Shown piece by piece: positions 8,987-17,155 of a stretch of 64,000 nt of DNA. The stretch is from contig NZ_SMNQ01000001.1 of the NCBI RefSeq assembly GCF_004353505.1, forward strand, positions 310,001 to 374,000, written 5' to 3'. Both the position numbers and the translations under genes were made by a program. Every line of letters begins with the position of its first letter. The first letter of the stretch is position 1. Under the pieces are notes generated by a model. The model saw only the letters and a program-made list of their open reading frames with translations, did not search any database and was not told the DNA's origin. The stretch comes from Streptomyces sp. WAC05374. Lineage in GTDB: Bacteria; Actinomycetota; Actinomycetes; Streptomycetales; Streptomycetaceae.

Positions 8987-9952
8987 ATGCACACCCTGAC
9001 CGAGCGGCCACCGGGCCCGCTCCCGCTCCCGTACGCGCGGCAGGCGGCCACCGTCGCACTGACCGCACTCGCTCCGGCGGCGTGGGGCACCACCTACGCC
9101 GTGACCACACAACTGCTGCCGCCCGGGCACCCGTTGTTCGCCGGACTGATGCGCGCCCTACCCGCCGGACTGCTCGCGCTCGCCCTCACCCGCGTACTCC
9201 CGCGCGGCGACTGGTGGGGCAAGGCCGCCGTCCTCGGCGTGCTCAACATCGGCGCCCTGTTCCCCCTGCTGTTCCTGGCCGCCGAACGGCTCCCCGGCGG
9301 GGTCGCGGCCACCCTCGGCGCCACCCAGCCCCTGATGGTCGCGGGGCTGGCCGTCGCGGTGGTCCACGACCGGCCCTCGGCCTGGCGGTTGGTCTGGGGC
9401 GTGCTCGGTGCGGTCGGTGTCGGACTCGTCGTGCTCGGCCCGGGCGCCCGGCTGGACGCCGTCGGGGTGCTCGCCGGACTCGGCGGAACGGCTTCCATGG
9501 CGGCGGGGGTCGTCCTCACCAAGCGCTGGGGCCGTCCCCCGGGCGTCGGCCCGATGGCCCTGGCCGGCTGGCAACTGACGGTCGGCGGCCTGCTCCTGCT
9601 GCCGCTCGCGCTCACGGTGGAGGGGGTGCCGCACCGGATCGACGCCGGAGCCGTCGGCGGCTACCTGTGGCTCGGCAGCGTGGGCGGCCTGATCGCGTAC
9701 ACGCTGTGGTTCCGCGGCATCGGCAGCCTGCCGGTCGGCGCGTCCGCGCCGCTCGTGCTGCTGTCCCCCCTGGTCGCGACCGTCGTCGGCATCGTGCTCG
9801 GCGAATCGCTGACGCTGCCTCAGGCACTGGGGTTCGCCCTCGCCCTGGCCGCCCTGCTCGCCGCCCAGTTCGACATCAGGAGCCTGCCCGGACGCGTCCG
9901 CCGACGGGGGACACGCGGGGACGCGCGGACACGAGGAGGACGTACACGATGA
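8987..9952 (+). CDS. EamA/DMT-family transporter
   Basis: A 321-residue polytopic inner-membrane protein with about ten hydrophobic segments arranged as two EamA repeats, ending in a basic cytoplasmic tail. AAWGTTYAVTTQLLPPGHP near the start and GVAATLGATQPLMVAG are typical of PecM/RhaT-like metabolite exporters. ATG 8987 is chosen because it follows GGGAGG at a suitable distance; an upstream in-frame start would lie in the divergent promoter. It ends with a 4-nt ATGA overlap with the next gene. Substrate unknown; likely controlled by the divergent LysR protein. Confidence 0.87.
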   Translation: MHTLTERPPGPLPLPYARQAATVALTALAPAAWGTTYAVTTQLLPPGHPLFAGLMRALPAGLLALALTRVLPRGDWWGKAAVLGVLNIGALFPLLFLAAERLPGGVAATLGATQPLMVAGLAVAVVHDRPSAWRLVWGVLGAVGVGLVVLGPGARLDAVGVLAGLGGTASMAAGVVLTKRWGRPPGVGPMALAGWQLTVGGLLLLPLALTVEGVPHRIDAGAVGGYLWLGSVGGLIAYTLWFRGIGSLPVGASAPLVLLSPLVATVVGIVLGESLTLPQALGFALALAALLAAQFDIRSLPGRVRRRGTRGDARTRGGRTR

Positions 9953-10722
9953 ACACGAGGAATGGGATGGATGCGATGGACTCCACGGACATGATGGCGA
10001 CGCGGCCGGCGCCGGCGCGGGCGACGACGGCGGGTCCGAGGGCGACCGGCATGACGATCGCGGTGCTCGGGGCCTCCGGGATGGTCGGCAGCCGGGTGGT
10101 ACGGGAGGCCGGTGGCCGCGGGCACCAGGTCCTGGGGCTGTCCCGCACACCGGTGAGCGAGGACCCGCGGGTGATCCCTGTGGCGGTCGATGTGAACGAC
10201 CCGCATGCCCTGCGCGAGGCGCTCGCGGGCGCCGCCCGGCCGCACGGCGCCGCGGAGGCCGTCGTGCTGAGCGTGCGGACGTACCCGGTGGACCAGGAGT
10301 TCCTGGTGCGTACCACCCGCACGGTGCTGGACACGGCGGCGGAACTCGGTACGCGCGTCCTCGTGGTCGGCGGCGCGGGTGCGCTGCGCAGCCCGGACGA
10401 CCCCGGCCTGCTGGTGGCCGACAACCCGCTGTACGTGCCCGACGAAGTGAGGGTCATCGCCGGGGCGGGCGTCGCTCAGTTGCGGGCCTGCCAGGACCAC
10501 GGGAGTGCCGACTGGGTCTACCTGAGCCCGCCCGCCCTGCTCGAACCGGGCGCGCGGACCGGCCACTACCGCAGAGGCACCGACACGCTGCTCACCGCCG
10601 CCGACGGCCGCTCACGGATCAGCGCCGAGGACCTGGCCGTGGCGGTGGTCGACGAACTCGAAAACCCGGGTCACGCACGCCACTTCACGGTCGTCCACCG
10701 GGACGGACACCTCCCGGCCTGA
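9949..10722 (+). CDS. NAD(P)-binding epimerase-like protein
   Basis: A 257-residue atypical short-chain dehydrogenase. The Rossmann loop TIAVLGASGMVGSRVVREA begins near residue 36, and VVLSVRTYPVDQEF, RVLVVGGAGALR and a C-terminal YLSPPALLEPG segment match NmrA/YwnB-like NAD(P)H-binding proteins. There is no clear Tyr-x3-Lys catalytic pair, so it may bind the cofactor without dehydrogenase activity. The ATG at 9949 follows GAGGAGGACG and overlaps the transporter stop, so the two are translationally coupled; the first 34 residues are a low-complexity Met/Ala/Thr leader. Confidence 0.85.
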   Translation: MNTRNGMDAMDSTDMMATRPAPARATTAGPRATGMTIAVLGASGMVGSRVVREAGGRGHQVLGLSRTPVSEDPRVIPVAVDVNDPHALREALAGAARPHGAAEAVVLSVRTYPVDQEFLVRTTRTVLDTAAELGTRVLVVGGAGALRSPDDPGLLVADNPLYVPDEVRVIAGAGVAQLRACQDHGSADWVYLSPPALLEPGARTGHYRRGTDTLLTAADGRSRISAEDLAVAVVDELENPGHARHFTVVHRDGHLPA

Positions 10723-10767
10723 GCGGTGCGGGGGTCCGGCCGCCGCGGCGTCACGTGCCCGCGTGCC

Positions 10768-11219
10768 CTACGGCGCCACCCGCGCCTTCCACTCCTGGGC
10801 GAGGAGGCCGAGCAGCACCTCGTCCAGGAACTCGCCCATCACCCAGGCCGAGGAGCGCAGTACGCCCTCGCGGACGAAGCCGTTGCGTTCGGCGGAGCGC
10901 AGCATCGCGGTGTTGTCCGCCAGGGTCTCGATCTGGAGCCGCCGCAGACCGCGCACGATGAAACCGTAGTGGCACAGCACCGCCACCACGTCGGTGCCGT
11001 AGCCCTTGCCGCGGAAGGACGGCAGCAGCCCCGGCGCTCCACCACGGAGAACCGGACGCGCCCCTGATCGTCGTCGTCCGCCACGAGCCGGGGGTCGTCC
11101 GAGCCCGGCGTGATCGGCCGCCACGGCCCGCTCTCGGTCCGCGAGGCGTTCACCACGTCGTCGCAGAGCTCGGCCCGCAAGATGGGCATGTCGTCCGCGT
11201 GCCGGGCCCTGAGCCCCAC
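10768..11219 (-). pseudogene. GNAT N-acetyltransferase, disrupted by internal deletion and frameshift
   Basis: Two minus-strand frames together make most of one GNAT acetyltransferase. The N-terminal part (from GTG 11219) reads GLRARHADDMPILRAEL and reaches FSVVE. The C-terminal part, in a different frame, resumes at GLLPSFRGKGYGTDVV, the acetyl-CoA-binding loop, and continues through ETLADNTAMLRSAERNGFV to stop at 10768. Relatives I know carry about 25 residues (the GELAG strand and LLWGIDxHN) between these points; here they are gone and the frame changes near 11031-11040. The intact halves suggest recent decay or a sequencing/assembly deletion. As read, no functional enzyme is made. Confidence 0.8.
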
Positions 11220-11300
11220 CTTGCCGTGCCCTTCCCGCCTTCCGCCGACGGCGCGGTGTCGTCGACCACCCGGGCTCGTCGGGTGCGACGGGGCGGGACT

Positions 11301-11729
11301 TCAGGCGGCGAGCAGGCCGATGCCCAGGGCGAGCAGGGTCAGGGCCTTGACGGCCTCGGTGGCCACGTAGAGGAGGTGGGCACGGGAGCGGGGCAGGGTC
11401 TCTCCGGCGAGGACGCGGTCGGAACGCCGGTTGAGGGCGGGCCGGATGGCCAGGAGTTGTACGGCGAGCGACACCGTCGCCAGGCAGGTGGGCACGGTGA
11501 CGGACACCGGAGGGCCGCCGGAGGCGACCGCGGCGATCACGGCGGCGGCGAGCACCGTTTCGGCGCGGTTGAGGGCCCGGAAGACGATGCGGCCGATGCC
11601 GAGGCCGATGGGCACGGTCACGCCGGGCGCCCGGAACTTCAGCGGTGCCTCCATGAAGGAGATCGCCAGGACCATGCCGAACCAGATGAAGGTGGCGGCG
11701 GTGGCGATGCCGGCCGACGTGGCGTTCAT
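11301..11729 (-). CDS. Small integral membrane protein downstream of hmp
   Basis: A 142-residue protein with four predicted membrane helices (ATFIWFGMVLAISFMEAP, TVLAAAVIAAVA, VTVPTCLATVSLAVQLLAI and LLYVATEAVKALTLLALGIG). The start at ATG 11729 follows GAGGGAG. It lies 26 nt after the flavohaemoglobin gene on the same strand and is probably cotranscribed with it, suggesting a role in nitric-oxide or nitrosative-stress response, but I do not recognise a named family. No metal-binding or catalytic motif is evident. Confidence 0.7.
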   Translation of the reverse strand: MNATSAGIATAATFIWFGMVLAISFMEAPLKFRAPGVTVPIGLGIGRIVFRALNRAETVLAAAVIAAVASGGPPVSVTVPTCLATVSLAVQLLAIRPALNRRSDRVLAGETLPRSRAHLLYVATEAVKALTLLALGIGLLAA

Positions 11730-11755
11730 GGTGTGCGCTCCCTCGTGACGTCGGA

Positions 11756-12952
11756 TCAGTCCCGGCCGAGCCAGAGGTCGGGGCCGAAGACCTCGTAGTG
11801 GATGTCCCGCGCGGGCACGCCCCTGCCGAGCAGGTCGCCGCGTACCGCGCGCATGAAGGGCAGCGGCCCGCACAGGTAGGCGGTCAGCCCGTCCGGGAGT
11901 TCCGTCGCCGTGACGTCGGCGCGTCCACGTGCCGCCTCCGGGGCGTGGGCGCCGGGCTCCTCGTACCAGAGGTGCAGGGTGGCGTTCGGGAGCGCGCGCA
12001 CCAGGCGGTGCAGCTCGTCCCGGTGGGCGTGGTCGGCGGGTGTGCGGTCGGCGTGCACCACGGTGACCCGCCGGGTGGAGCCCTCGGCGGCCAGGTGGTG
12101 CAGGAGGGACAGCATGGGCGTGGTGCCGATGCCCGCCGACGCGAGCAGCAGCGGCCCTTCGCCGCCGGGCAGCACCAGGTCGCCGAACGGGGCCGAGACG
12201 GTGAGGACGTCACCGGCGCGGGCGTGCCCGTGCAGCCAGGAGGAGACCTCGCCCTCGGGACCGTCGCCGCCCTTGACGTGCTTGACGGTGATGCGCCACC
12301 GGTCGCCGTCGGGGGCTCCGGACAGGCTGTACTGGCGTACCTGGCGGGCGCCGTCCGGGAGTTCGGCCCGGACGCTGACGTACTGGCCCGGGCGGAAGGT
12401 GCCGGCGGGGCGGCCGTCGGCGCGGCGCAGGACGAAGGACACCGCGTCCGGGGTCTCGTCGTGGCGCTCGGTGATCCGCATCGGGCGCCAGATCTCGCCC
12501 TCGGCGGTTCCGGCCTCCTGGTAGAGCCGGGTCTCGACGGCGATCAGGGCGTTGGCCATCAGCCAGTAGACCTCGTCCCAGGCCTCGGCCACGTCCGGGG
12601 TGACGGCGTCACCGAGGACGTCGGCGATGGCGGCGAAGAGATGCCGGTGGACGAGCTTGTACTGGTCGGACGTGACGCCGAGCGAGGCGTGCTTGTGCGC
12701 GATGCGGGCGAGCATCGCGTCCGGCCGGGCGCCGGGGTGTTCGACGAGCATGCTCGCGAAGGCGGCGATCGAGCCGGCCAGGGCCTGCCGCTGCTCTCCG
12801 TTGGCCTGGTTCCCGCGGTTGAAGAGGTCGCGCAGCAGCTCGGGCCGGTCGTCGAAGAGCTTGGCGTAGAACCGCTGCGTGATGTCGGCGAGGGCGGCCC
12901 CGACGACGGGGAGGGTGGCGCGGACGACCGGCGTGGACTGCTCGGAGAGCAC
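11756..12952 (-). CDS. hmp: Flavohaemoglobin / nitric oxide dioxygenase
   Basis: Hmp oxidises nitric oxide to nitrate using O2 and NAD(P)H. The 398-residue protein has a globin domain (residues 1-140, distal Tyr29 and proximal His88 in IAHKHASLG), an FAD-binding domain (RQYSLS, near residue 205) and an NAD-binding domain (ASAGIGTTPMLSLL, and YLCGPLPFM near the end). GTG 12952 follows AAGGAG at a good distance. It lies just downstream of nsrR on the same strand, and a recognisable NsrR-type operator sits immediately upstream (12965-12987). The pairing matches the nsrR-hmpA1 arrangement known from Streptomyces coelicolor. Confidence 0.96.
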   Translation of the reverse strand: MLSEQSTPVVRATLPVVGAALADITQRFYAKLFDDRPELLRDLFNRGNQANGEQRQALAGSIAAFASMLVEHPGARPDAMLARIAHKHASLGVTSDQYKLVHRHLFAAIADVLGDAVTPDVAEAWDEVYWLMANALIAVETRLYQEAGTAEGEIWRPMRITERHDETPDAVSFVLRRADGRPAGTFRPGQYVSVRAELPDGARQVRQYSLSGAPDGDRWRITVKHVKGGDGPEGEVSSWLHGHARAGDVLTVSAPFGDLVLPGGEGPLLLASAGIGTTPMLSLLHHLAAEGSTRRVTVVHADRTPADHAHRDELHRLVRALPNATLHLWYEEPGAHAPEAARGRADVTATELPDGLTAYLCGPLPFMRAVRGDLLGRGVPARDIHYEVFGPDLWLGRD

Positions 12953-12964
12953 GGCGACTCCTTG

Positions 12965-12987
12965 AATAGGTAAATGATCTTCGTGTT
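12965..12987 (-). promoter_or_regulatory. NsrR operator of hmp
   Basis: The minus strand carries a 23-nt element that starts AACACGAAGATCATT and ends ACCTATT, 13 nt upstream of the hmp start. It resembles, from memory, the published NsrR site of Streptomyces hmpA genes. It shares the AACACG half with a second element in front of nsrR (13486-13508). Binding by apo- or holo-NsrR would repress hmp until nitric oxide destroys the 4Fe-4S cluster. Confidence 0.75.
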
Positions 12988-13025
12988 TTTATGTGTGGGG
13001 ACGTACGCGGGGGCGGCGGGGCGCC

Positions 13026-13469
13026 TCAGTCGGGCCGGCGCGTGGCCAGCCCGAGGAGGACCGGCCCGGTCGGTGAGCCGACGAGATCGGCGACGGTCAG
13101 GGGATCGAGAGTGGCGTAGAAGGCCTCCTGCGCGTCGCGCAGGGCCCGTCGGAGCCGGCACGCACCGCGCAGCGGGCAGGGCTGGTCGCCTTCGCAGGCG
13201 ACGACCTCGTCCTCCCCCTCCAGCTCCCTGACCAGCCAGCCCACCGAGGCATGCCGTCCGAGACCGGTGAGGGCCAGCCCGCCGCCGCGGCCGCGCCGGG
13301 CCTCCACCACGCCGAGGTGCTGCAGGCGGGTGACGGCCTTCGCCATGTGAGTGGCGGGCACGCCCATGGCCTCCGCCACCTCCTGGGTGGTCAGAGGACC
13401 GTCCTGCTCGCGGACCGCCAGACGCATCACGGCACGCAGCGCCAGGTCGGTGAACTTCGTCAGCCTCAC
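13026..13469 (-). CDS. nsrR: Nitric-oxide-sensing Rrf2 repressor NsrR
   Basis: NsrR is the 4Fe-4S repressor that is inactivated by nitric oxide and controls hmp. The 147-residue protein starts MRLTKFTDLALR at GTG 13469, has an Rrf2 winged helix and the cluster ligands Cys92, Cys98 and Cys104 (CEGDQPCPLRGAC); Asp8, the fourth cluster ligand established for the S. coelicolor protein, is also present. The longer frame to 13490 adds seven non-conserved residues. It lies upstream of hmp on the same strand with its own operator-like element, consistent with autoregulation. Confidence 0.94.
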   Translation of the reverse strand: MRLTKFTDLALRAVMRLAVREQDGPLTTQEVAEAMGVPATHMAKAVTRLQHLGVVEARRGRGGGLALTGLGRHASVGWLVRELEGEDEVVACEGDQPCPLRGACRLRRALRDAQEAFYATLDPLTVADLVGSPTGPVLLGLATRRPD

Positions 13470-13485
13470 GCCCAGGACACTATCA

Positions 13486-13508
13486 AACACGCATCTGAGA
13501 CTCTTCTT
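13486..13508 (-). promoter_or_regulatory. NsrR-like operator of nsrR
   Basis: The plus strand reads AACACGCATCTGAGACTC followed by TTCTT, 17 nt upstream of the nsrR start. It shares AACACG and the terminal TT with the hmp element and matches the general shape of NsrR sites. It probably mediates autorepression. Confidence 0.6.
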
Positions 13509-13824
13509 TAGGGGGCGATGGACGTATGGACCGCGGAGTGGTCCCCGCTCGCCCGCCTCAGGCGGGCCGGCGCCGGCCGTGCCGGAGGTGCGAGACGCGG
13601 GACCCGCCCGCCTGCCGCACGCGCTGTTCGCGGTACCGCCGGGGGCCTCGACCGCACGGCGTACCCGACGGTGCGTCGGCGCCGCCCCGGCATGCGGATC
13701 CGGACGCGGTGCGCGGGACCTGTCCGGTGGAGATCTTTTGAAGGTCTCCCGGCCTTCCGGCCCCGTCCCTATGCTGGCCTCCGGCGCACGGCGACCCGCG
13801 GCGGCGGTCCGGAACGGGGGAGCG

Positions 13825-15363
13825 ATGGCAAACGGGGCACGGCCCGGAACGGTGATCGGCGGACGCTACACCCTGACCCGCCCGATCGGTGCGGGCGGCT
13901 TCGGCCAGGTCTGGCAGGCGCACGACTCCGCCCTGGGCGTGGACGTCGCCGTCAAACAGGTCCGCCTCGACGGCGCGTTACCGGACGAGGCGCGCGCCGA
14001 GCTGCTGACCCGCGCCGCCCGCGAGGCGCGCCACGCGGCCCGGCTGCGGGACCATCCGCACATCGTCACCGTCCACGACGTGGTCGAGGTCGACGAGGGC
14101 GCCTGGAAGGTGCCGTGGATCGTCATGCAGTGGGTCGACGGCCGTTCCCTGGCTCAGGAGTTGAGGGCGCACGGCCCGCTGAGCGTGCGCCGGACCCGGG
14201 AGGTCGCCGAGGGACTGCTCGGCGCGCTCGACGCGGCGCACCGTGCCGGTGTCGTGCACCGGGACGTCAAACCGGCCAATGTGCTGCTCGCCGCCGACGG
14301 CTCCGTCCTGCTCGCCGACTTCGGCATCGCGCTCGCCGCGACCGACCCCCGGCTGACCCGTACCACTCTCGTCATCGGCTCCCCGGCCTACATGGCCCCC
14401 GAACGCTGGCAGGGCGCCGCGAGCGACGGCCGGGCCGACCTGTTCTCCCTGGGGGTCACGCTCTACGAAGCGGTCGAGGGCGTCCTGCCGTTCCGCTCCG
14501 ACAACCCCACCGCCGCCCTGACGGAACCGCCCCGGCCGCCTGAGCGGGCCGGCACACTGGCCCCGCTGCTCGCCCGCCTCCTGGAGAAGGACCCCGCCCA
14601 CCGGCCCACCGCGACCGAGGCCCGCGCGATGCTCGGCACCAGACCTCCGGACACGACCCGGACCACGGTCCGCGAGACGGTGCGGGAGCGACCCCCGGGC
14701 GGCGGCGCGGCCGTGACGCTCACCAACACCCGGGGCGCGATGGCGGGGGTGTGCGCGGCACGGTACGGCATGCTCGCCCTCGCCTGGTGCTTCGCCATCG
14801 GGGGCGTGCTCGGGGCGATCACCTTCGGGGAACCCGTCATCTCCCTCGGGGACGTGGTGATCGAGGGCGACGATCGGTTCGGGAACGCCGTGCTGGGCGC
14901 CGGGGTGCTGGCCGTCCTCGGCCTGGTGGCCTTCGCACCGATCGGCGCCGGCGTCGGCGCGTGGACGAAACCGGACAGCGTCACCGTCGACGAGCAGGGC
15001 ATCACGGTGACCTCGGGAAAGCCGCCGACGCAGGTGCGGCGCGCACCCGACGGCACTCTCCTGCCCGGCGCGCCCCCCACCTTCACGATCCGCTGGGACG
15101 CGGTGGAACGCGTCGCCGTCGAGAAGCGCGAGCCGAACGTGACGGCGCCTTCGGCCCTCGCCGCGTGGTTCCGGCCGGCCAACGAGCCGACGGCCGCGTG
15201 GCGGGCCCGGCACGGGGTCACGACACGCGAGGGCGGCGGACTGTGGGTCTACGAGGCCACGCCCAAGCGCCCCGGCGCCGTCGACCCCGAGCGGCTGCGC
15301 GAGCCGCTGCGCCGGTTCGCGGGCCACCTGTACGACGACCCGGACCACGTGCCGGACCCCTGA
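13825..15363 (+). CDS. Membrane Ser/Thr protein kinase with a TTA codon
   Basis: A 512-residue Hanks-type kinase. The catalytic domain (residues 13-270) is complete: GAGGFGQVW loop, Lys44 (VAVKQV), HRDVKPANVLL with Asp147, DFG with Asp165, and an APERW in the activation segment. After a short linker come two membrane helices (GMLALAWCFAIGGVLGAI and GVLAVLGLVAFAPIGAGVGAW) and a C-terminal domain of about 140 residues with a PH-like feel; there are no PASTA repeats. Start ATG 13825 follows GGGGGAGCG. Codon 52 (13978-13980) is TTA, so in Streptomyces its translation should need the bldA tRNA and be delayed to late growth. Confidence 0.92.
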   Translation: MANGARPGTVIGGRYTLTRPIGAGGFGQVWQAHDSALGVDVAVKQVRLDGALPDEARAELLTRAAREARHAARLRDHPHIVTVHDVVEVDEGAWKVPWIVMQWVDGRSLAQELRAHGPLSVRRTREVAEGLLGALDAAHRAGVVHRDVKPANVLLAADGSVLLADFGIALAATDPRLTRTTLVIGSPAYMAPERWQGAASDGRADLFSLGVTLYEAVEGVLPFRSDNPTAALTEPPRPPERAGTLAPLLARLLEKDPAHRPTATEARAMLGTRPPDTTRTTVRETVRERPPGGGAAVTLTNTRGAMAGVCAARYGMLALAWCFAIGGVLGAITFGEPVISLGDVVIEGDDRFGNAVLGAGVLAVLGLVAFAPIGAGVGAWTKPDSVTVDEQGITVTSGKPPTQVRRAPDGTLLPGAPPTFTIRWDAVERVAVEKREPNVTAPSALAAWFRPANEPTAAWRARHGVTTREGGGLWVYEATPKRPGAVDPERLREPLRRFAGHLYDDPDHVPDP

Positions 15364-15410
15364 GGCCGCGGCGTACGCCGGTACCGGCCGGGCACCGCCC
15401 GGTCGCGCGC

Positions 15411-15803
15411 CTACTGCGGCTGCGTGGCGATCTGGATCAGGTTGCCGCAGGTGTCGTCGAGGACGGCGGTGGTGACGGTACCCATGTCCAGCGGCTCCTG
15501 GATGAAGCGGACGCCGAGGGCGCTCAGGCGCTCGTACTCCGCCTTCACGTCGTCGACGGCGAACTGGGCCAGCGGGATGCCGTCCTCGACGAGGGCGTCG
15601 CGGTAGGTCCTGGCGGCCGGGTGGCCGAGGGGCTCCAGGAGCAGTTCGGTGCCGTCGGGCTCGTCGGGCGAGACGACGGTCAGCCACCGGTCGCTCTCGC
15701 CCACCGGGACGTCGTGCTTCTTCACGAAGCCGAGGACCTCGGTGTAGAAGCGCAGGGCTTTGGCCTGGTCGTCGACGAAGACGCTGGTCAGGTGGATCTT
15801 CAC
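15411..15803 (-). CDS. VOC-family (glyoxalase-like) protein
   Basis: A 130-residue vicinal-oxygen-chelate protein: MKIHLTSVFVDDQAKALRFY at the start, GFVKKHDVPVG in the first repeat and VLDDTCGNLIQIA at the end, the pattern of the YaeR/glyoxalase-like group. GTG 15803 overlaps the stop of the ArsR regulator gene by 4 nt, so it is coupled to it. Such ArsR/VOC pairs usually act together, with the enzyme as target of the regulator. The substrate is unknown. Confidence 0.88.
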   Translation of the reverse strand: MKIHLTSVFVDDQAKALRFYTEVLGFVKKHDVPVGESDRWLTVVSPDEPDGTELLLEPLGHPAARTYRDALVEDGIPLAQFAVDDVKAEYERLSALGVRFIQEPLDMGTVTTAVLDDTCGNLIQIATQPQ

Positions 15804-16102
15804 GGCGTGCTCTCTTCCGCTCCGGATGTGTCGGGCAGGAGCCATCGCTCGGTGATCTGCCGCAGCGGGGCCCTGTTCAGGTCGTGGAACTTGTAGCGAC
15901 CCTCCCGCCTGGTCTCGACGAGCCCGGCGGCCTCCAGCACGGCGAGGTGCTGGGAGACCGCCTGGCGCGAGATGCCGAGCCGGTGCTTCATGCTCAGTCG
16001 CGAGCAGATCTCGAACAGCGTCTGTCCGGACTTCTCCGCGAGCTCGTCCATGATGGTGCGCCGGGTGGGATCGGCCAGGGCTTTGAAAAGGTCGTCGGCC
16101 AC
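15800..16102 (-). CDS. ArsR/SdpR-like winged-helix regulator
   Basis: A 100-residue metal-free-looking ArsR-type regulator: DDLFKALADPTRRTIMDELA at the N-terminus, then the recognition helix region LGISRQAVSQHLAVLEAAGL and the wing RREGRYKFH. It has no obvious metal-binding cysteine pair, like the SdpR autorepressor group. GTG 16102 is chosen over the in-frame TTG 16123 because family proteins begin near VADDLFKALAD. It heads an operon with the VOC gene and has a perfect dyad in its promoter. Confidence 0.88.
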   Translation of the reverse strand: MADDLFKALADPTRRTIMDELAEKSGQTLFEICSRLSMKHRLGISRQAVSQHLAVLEAAGLVETRREGRYKFHDLNRAPLRQITERWLLPDTSGAEESTP

Positions 16103-16115
16103 AACGCCACCATAC

Positions 16116-16131
16116 GCAAGCAATCACTTGC
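16116..16131. promoter_or_regulatory. ArsR operator dyad
   Basis: GCAAG-CAATCA-CTTGC is a perfect 5-bp dyad 14 nt upstream of the arsR-type gene start, the size and position expected for autorepression by a dimeric ArsR protein. Confidence 0.6.
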
Positions 16132-16212
16132 CTATCAACTGCGACACGGAACGGTGGTTCACCGGGCCGGCTCCAGGGGACCCGGGATGGCCCGTCGCAC
16201 GGAGCGCGCACG

Positions 16213-16279
16213 ACCGGACCGACGGTGGCGGCCGCCTGGCGAGGATCAATGATCAGGCGGCCCCCACCGTCGGTCCGGT
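16213..16279 (-). terminator. Long hairpin downstream of the DUF4397 gene
   Basis: Two 26-nt arms (16213-16238 and 16254-16279) pair with a single mismatch around a 15-nt loop. The element starts 17 nt after the DUF4397 stop on the minus strand and separates it from the arsR promoter. It lacks a U-tract, as is common for actinobacterial terminators. Confidence 0.75.
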
Positions 16280-16295
16280 GGGACGGGCGACGGGG

Positions 16296-17150
16296 TCAGA
16301 TACCCCGGCCCGCGAGCCTGCGGGTCACCAGGACGCCGGTCACCGTCACGGCACCGGCGGCGGCGATCCAGGCGAGCCACTCGCCCGAGGAGTTCGGGGT
16401 CGCGGTGGCACCGCCGCCACCCACGCCCATCGCGCTCGGATCGGACTTCATGGCGCTGAACGTCTGCGTCGCCAGGGCCAGGTTCTTGTCCGTGGCGCTG
16501 CCCCAGGCGTAGACGACGTTGCTGGTTCCCTCCTTGAGGGTCAGATCGGCCGGGCCAATGGCCACTGTTTGCGTACCGGCGAGGACGACGTCGGCCTTGA
16601 CGCTGCCGGCGTCGACCACAGCGGTGGCCTCCTTGGGGTTCTGGAGGTTCTTGAACACCGGCTGTCCGCCCGCGCGGACGTCGACGGCCGGGGCGGCGGC
16701 GACGTGTCGCACGGTCAGGCGCGACTTGTCGGCGTCGACCTTGGCGACGTCGTTCACGAAGGCCGTGAGCTGCGGCTTGCCGTCGGCGGACAAGTGGGCG
16801 GCGATGGTGGCGTTGGTTCCGGCCGGTACCTTGATCTCCTTTGCGATGGCCGGTGTGCCGTCGGGCCCCTGGCCCGCCGGGAAGATCTGGATGTTGTACG
16901 TGCCGGCGTCGAGCGCCTGCGGGGCGGTGACTGTGCCGGGCTTGAAGTCGCCGAGCAGCTCGTCACCGTTGGCGTAGACGTCGACCGTCAGCCCGGGAAC
17001 GCCGTGGAAGACGGAGACCATGGCGGTTTCGGTGCTGTCGGCGGCGGCCGCGCTGGTGGAGGAGGCCGCGACGGCCGGCACGGTGACGCCGAGCACGAGG
17101 GCGCCCGCGCCGGCTGCGGCGGCGATGGTGTGGGGGGTCCGACGGGTCAT
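16296..17150 (-). CDS. Membrane-anchored DUF4397 surface protein
   Basis: A 284-residue extracytoplasmic protein. The signal peptide (residues 1 to about 36, hydrophobic AAAAGAGALVLGVTVPAVAA) is followed by two DUF4397-type repeats (VSVFHGVPGLTVDVYANGDE, and later LTVRHVAAAPAVDVRAGGQ) and a C-terminal membrane helix WLAWIAAAGAVTVTGVLV with a basic tail RRLAGRGI. No LPxTG sortase motif precedes the helix. ATG 17150 follows AAGGGATG. It starts 5 nt after the ECF sigma stop, so the two form an operon. A surface-exposed role is inferred; it has no clear anti-sigma motif. Confidence 0.85.
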   Translation of the reverse strand: MTRRTPHTIAAAAGAGALVLGVTVPAVAASSTSAAAADSTETAMVSVFHGVPGLTVDVYANGDELLGDFKPGTVTAPQALDAGTYNIQIFPAGQGPDGTPAIAKEIKVPAGTNATIAAHLSADGKPQLTAFVNDVAKVDADKSRLTVRHVAAAPAVDVRAGGQPVFKNLQNPKEATAVVDAGSVKADVVLAGTQTVAIGPADLTLKEGTSNVVYAWGSATDKNLALATQTFSAMKSDPSAMGVGGGGATATPNSSGEWLAWIAAAGAVTVTGVLVTRRLAGRGI

Positions 17151-17155
17151 GGGGA

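Noticed and set aside
8011..10722. A 903-residue plus-strand frame joining antisense lysR and the epimerase-like gene
   Set aside because: Only its last 257 residues are a real gene; the rest is antisense or out of frame with lysR and EamA.
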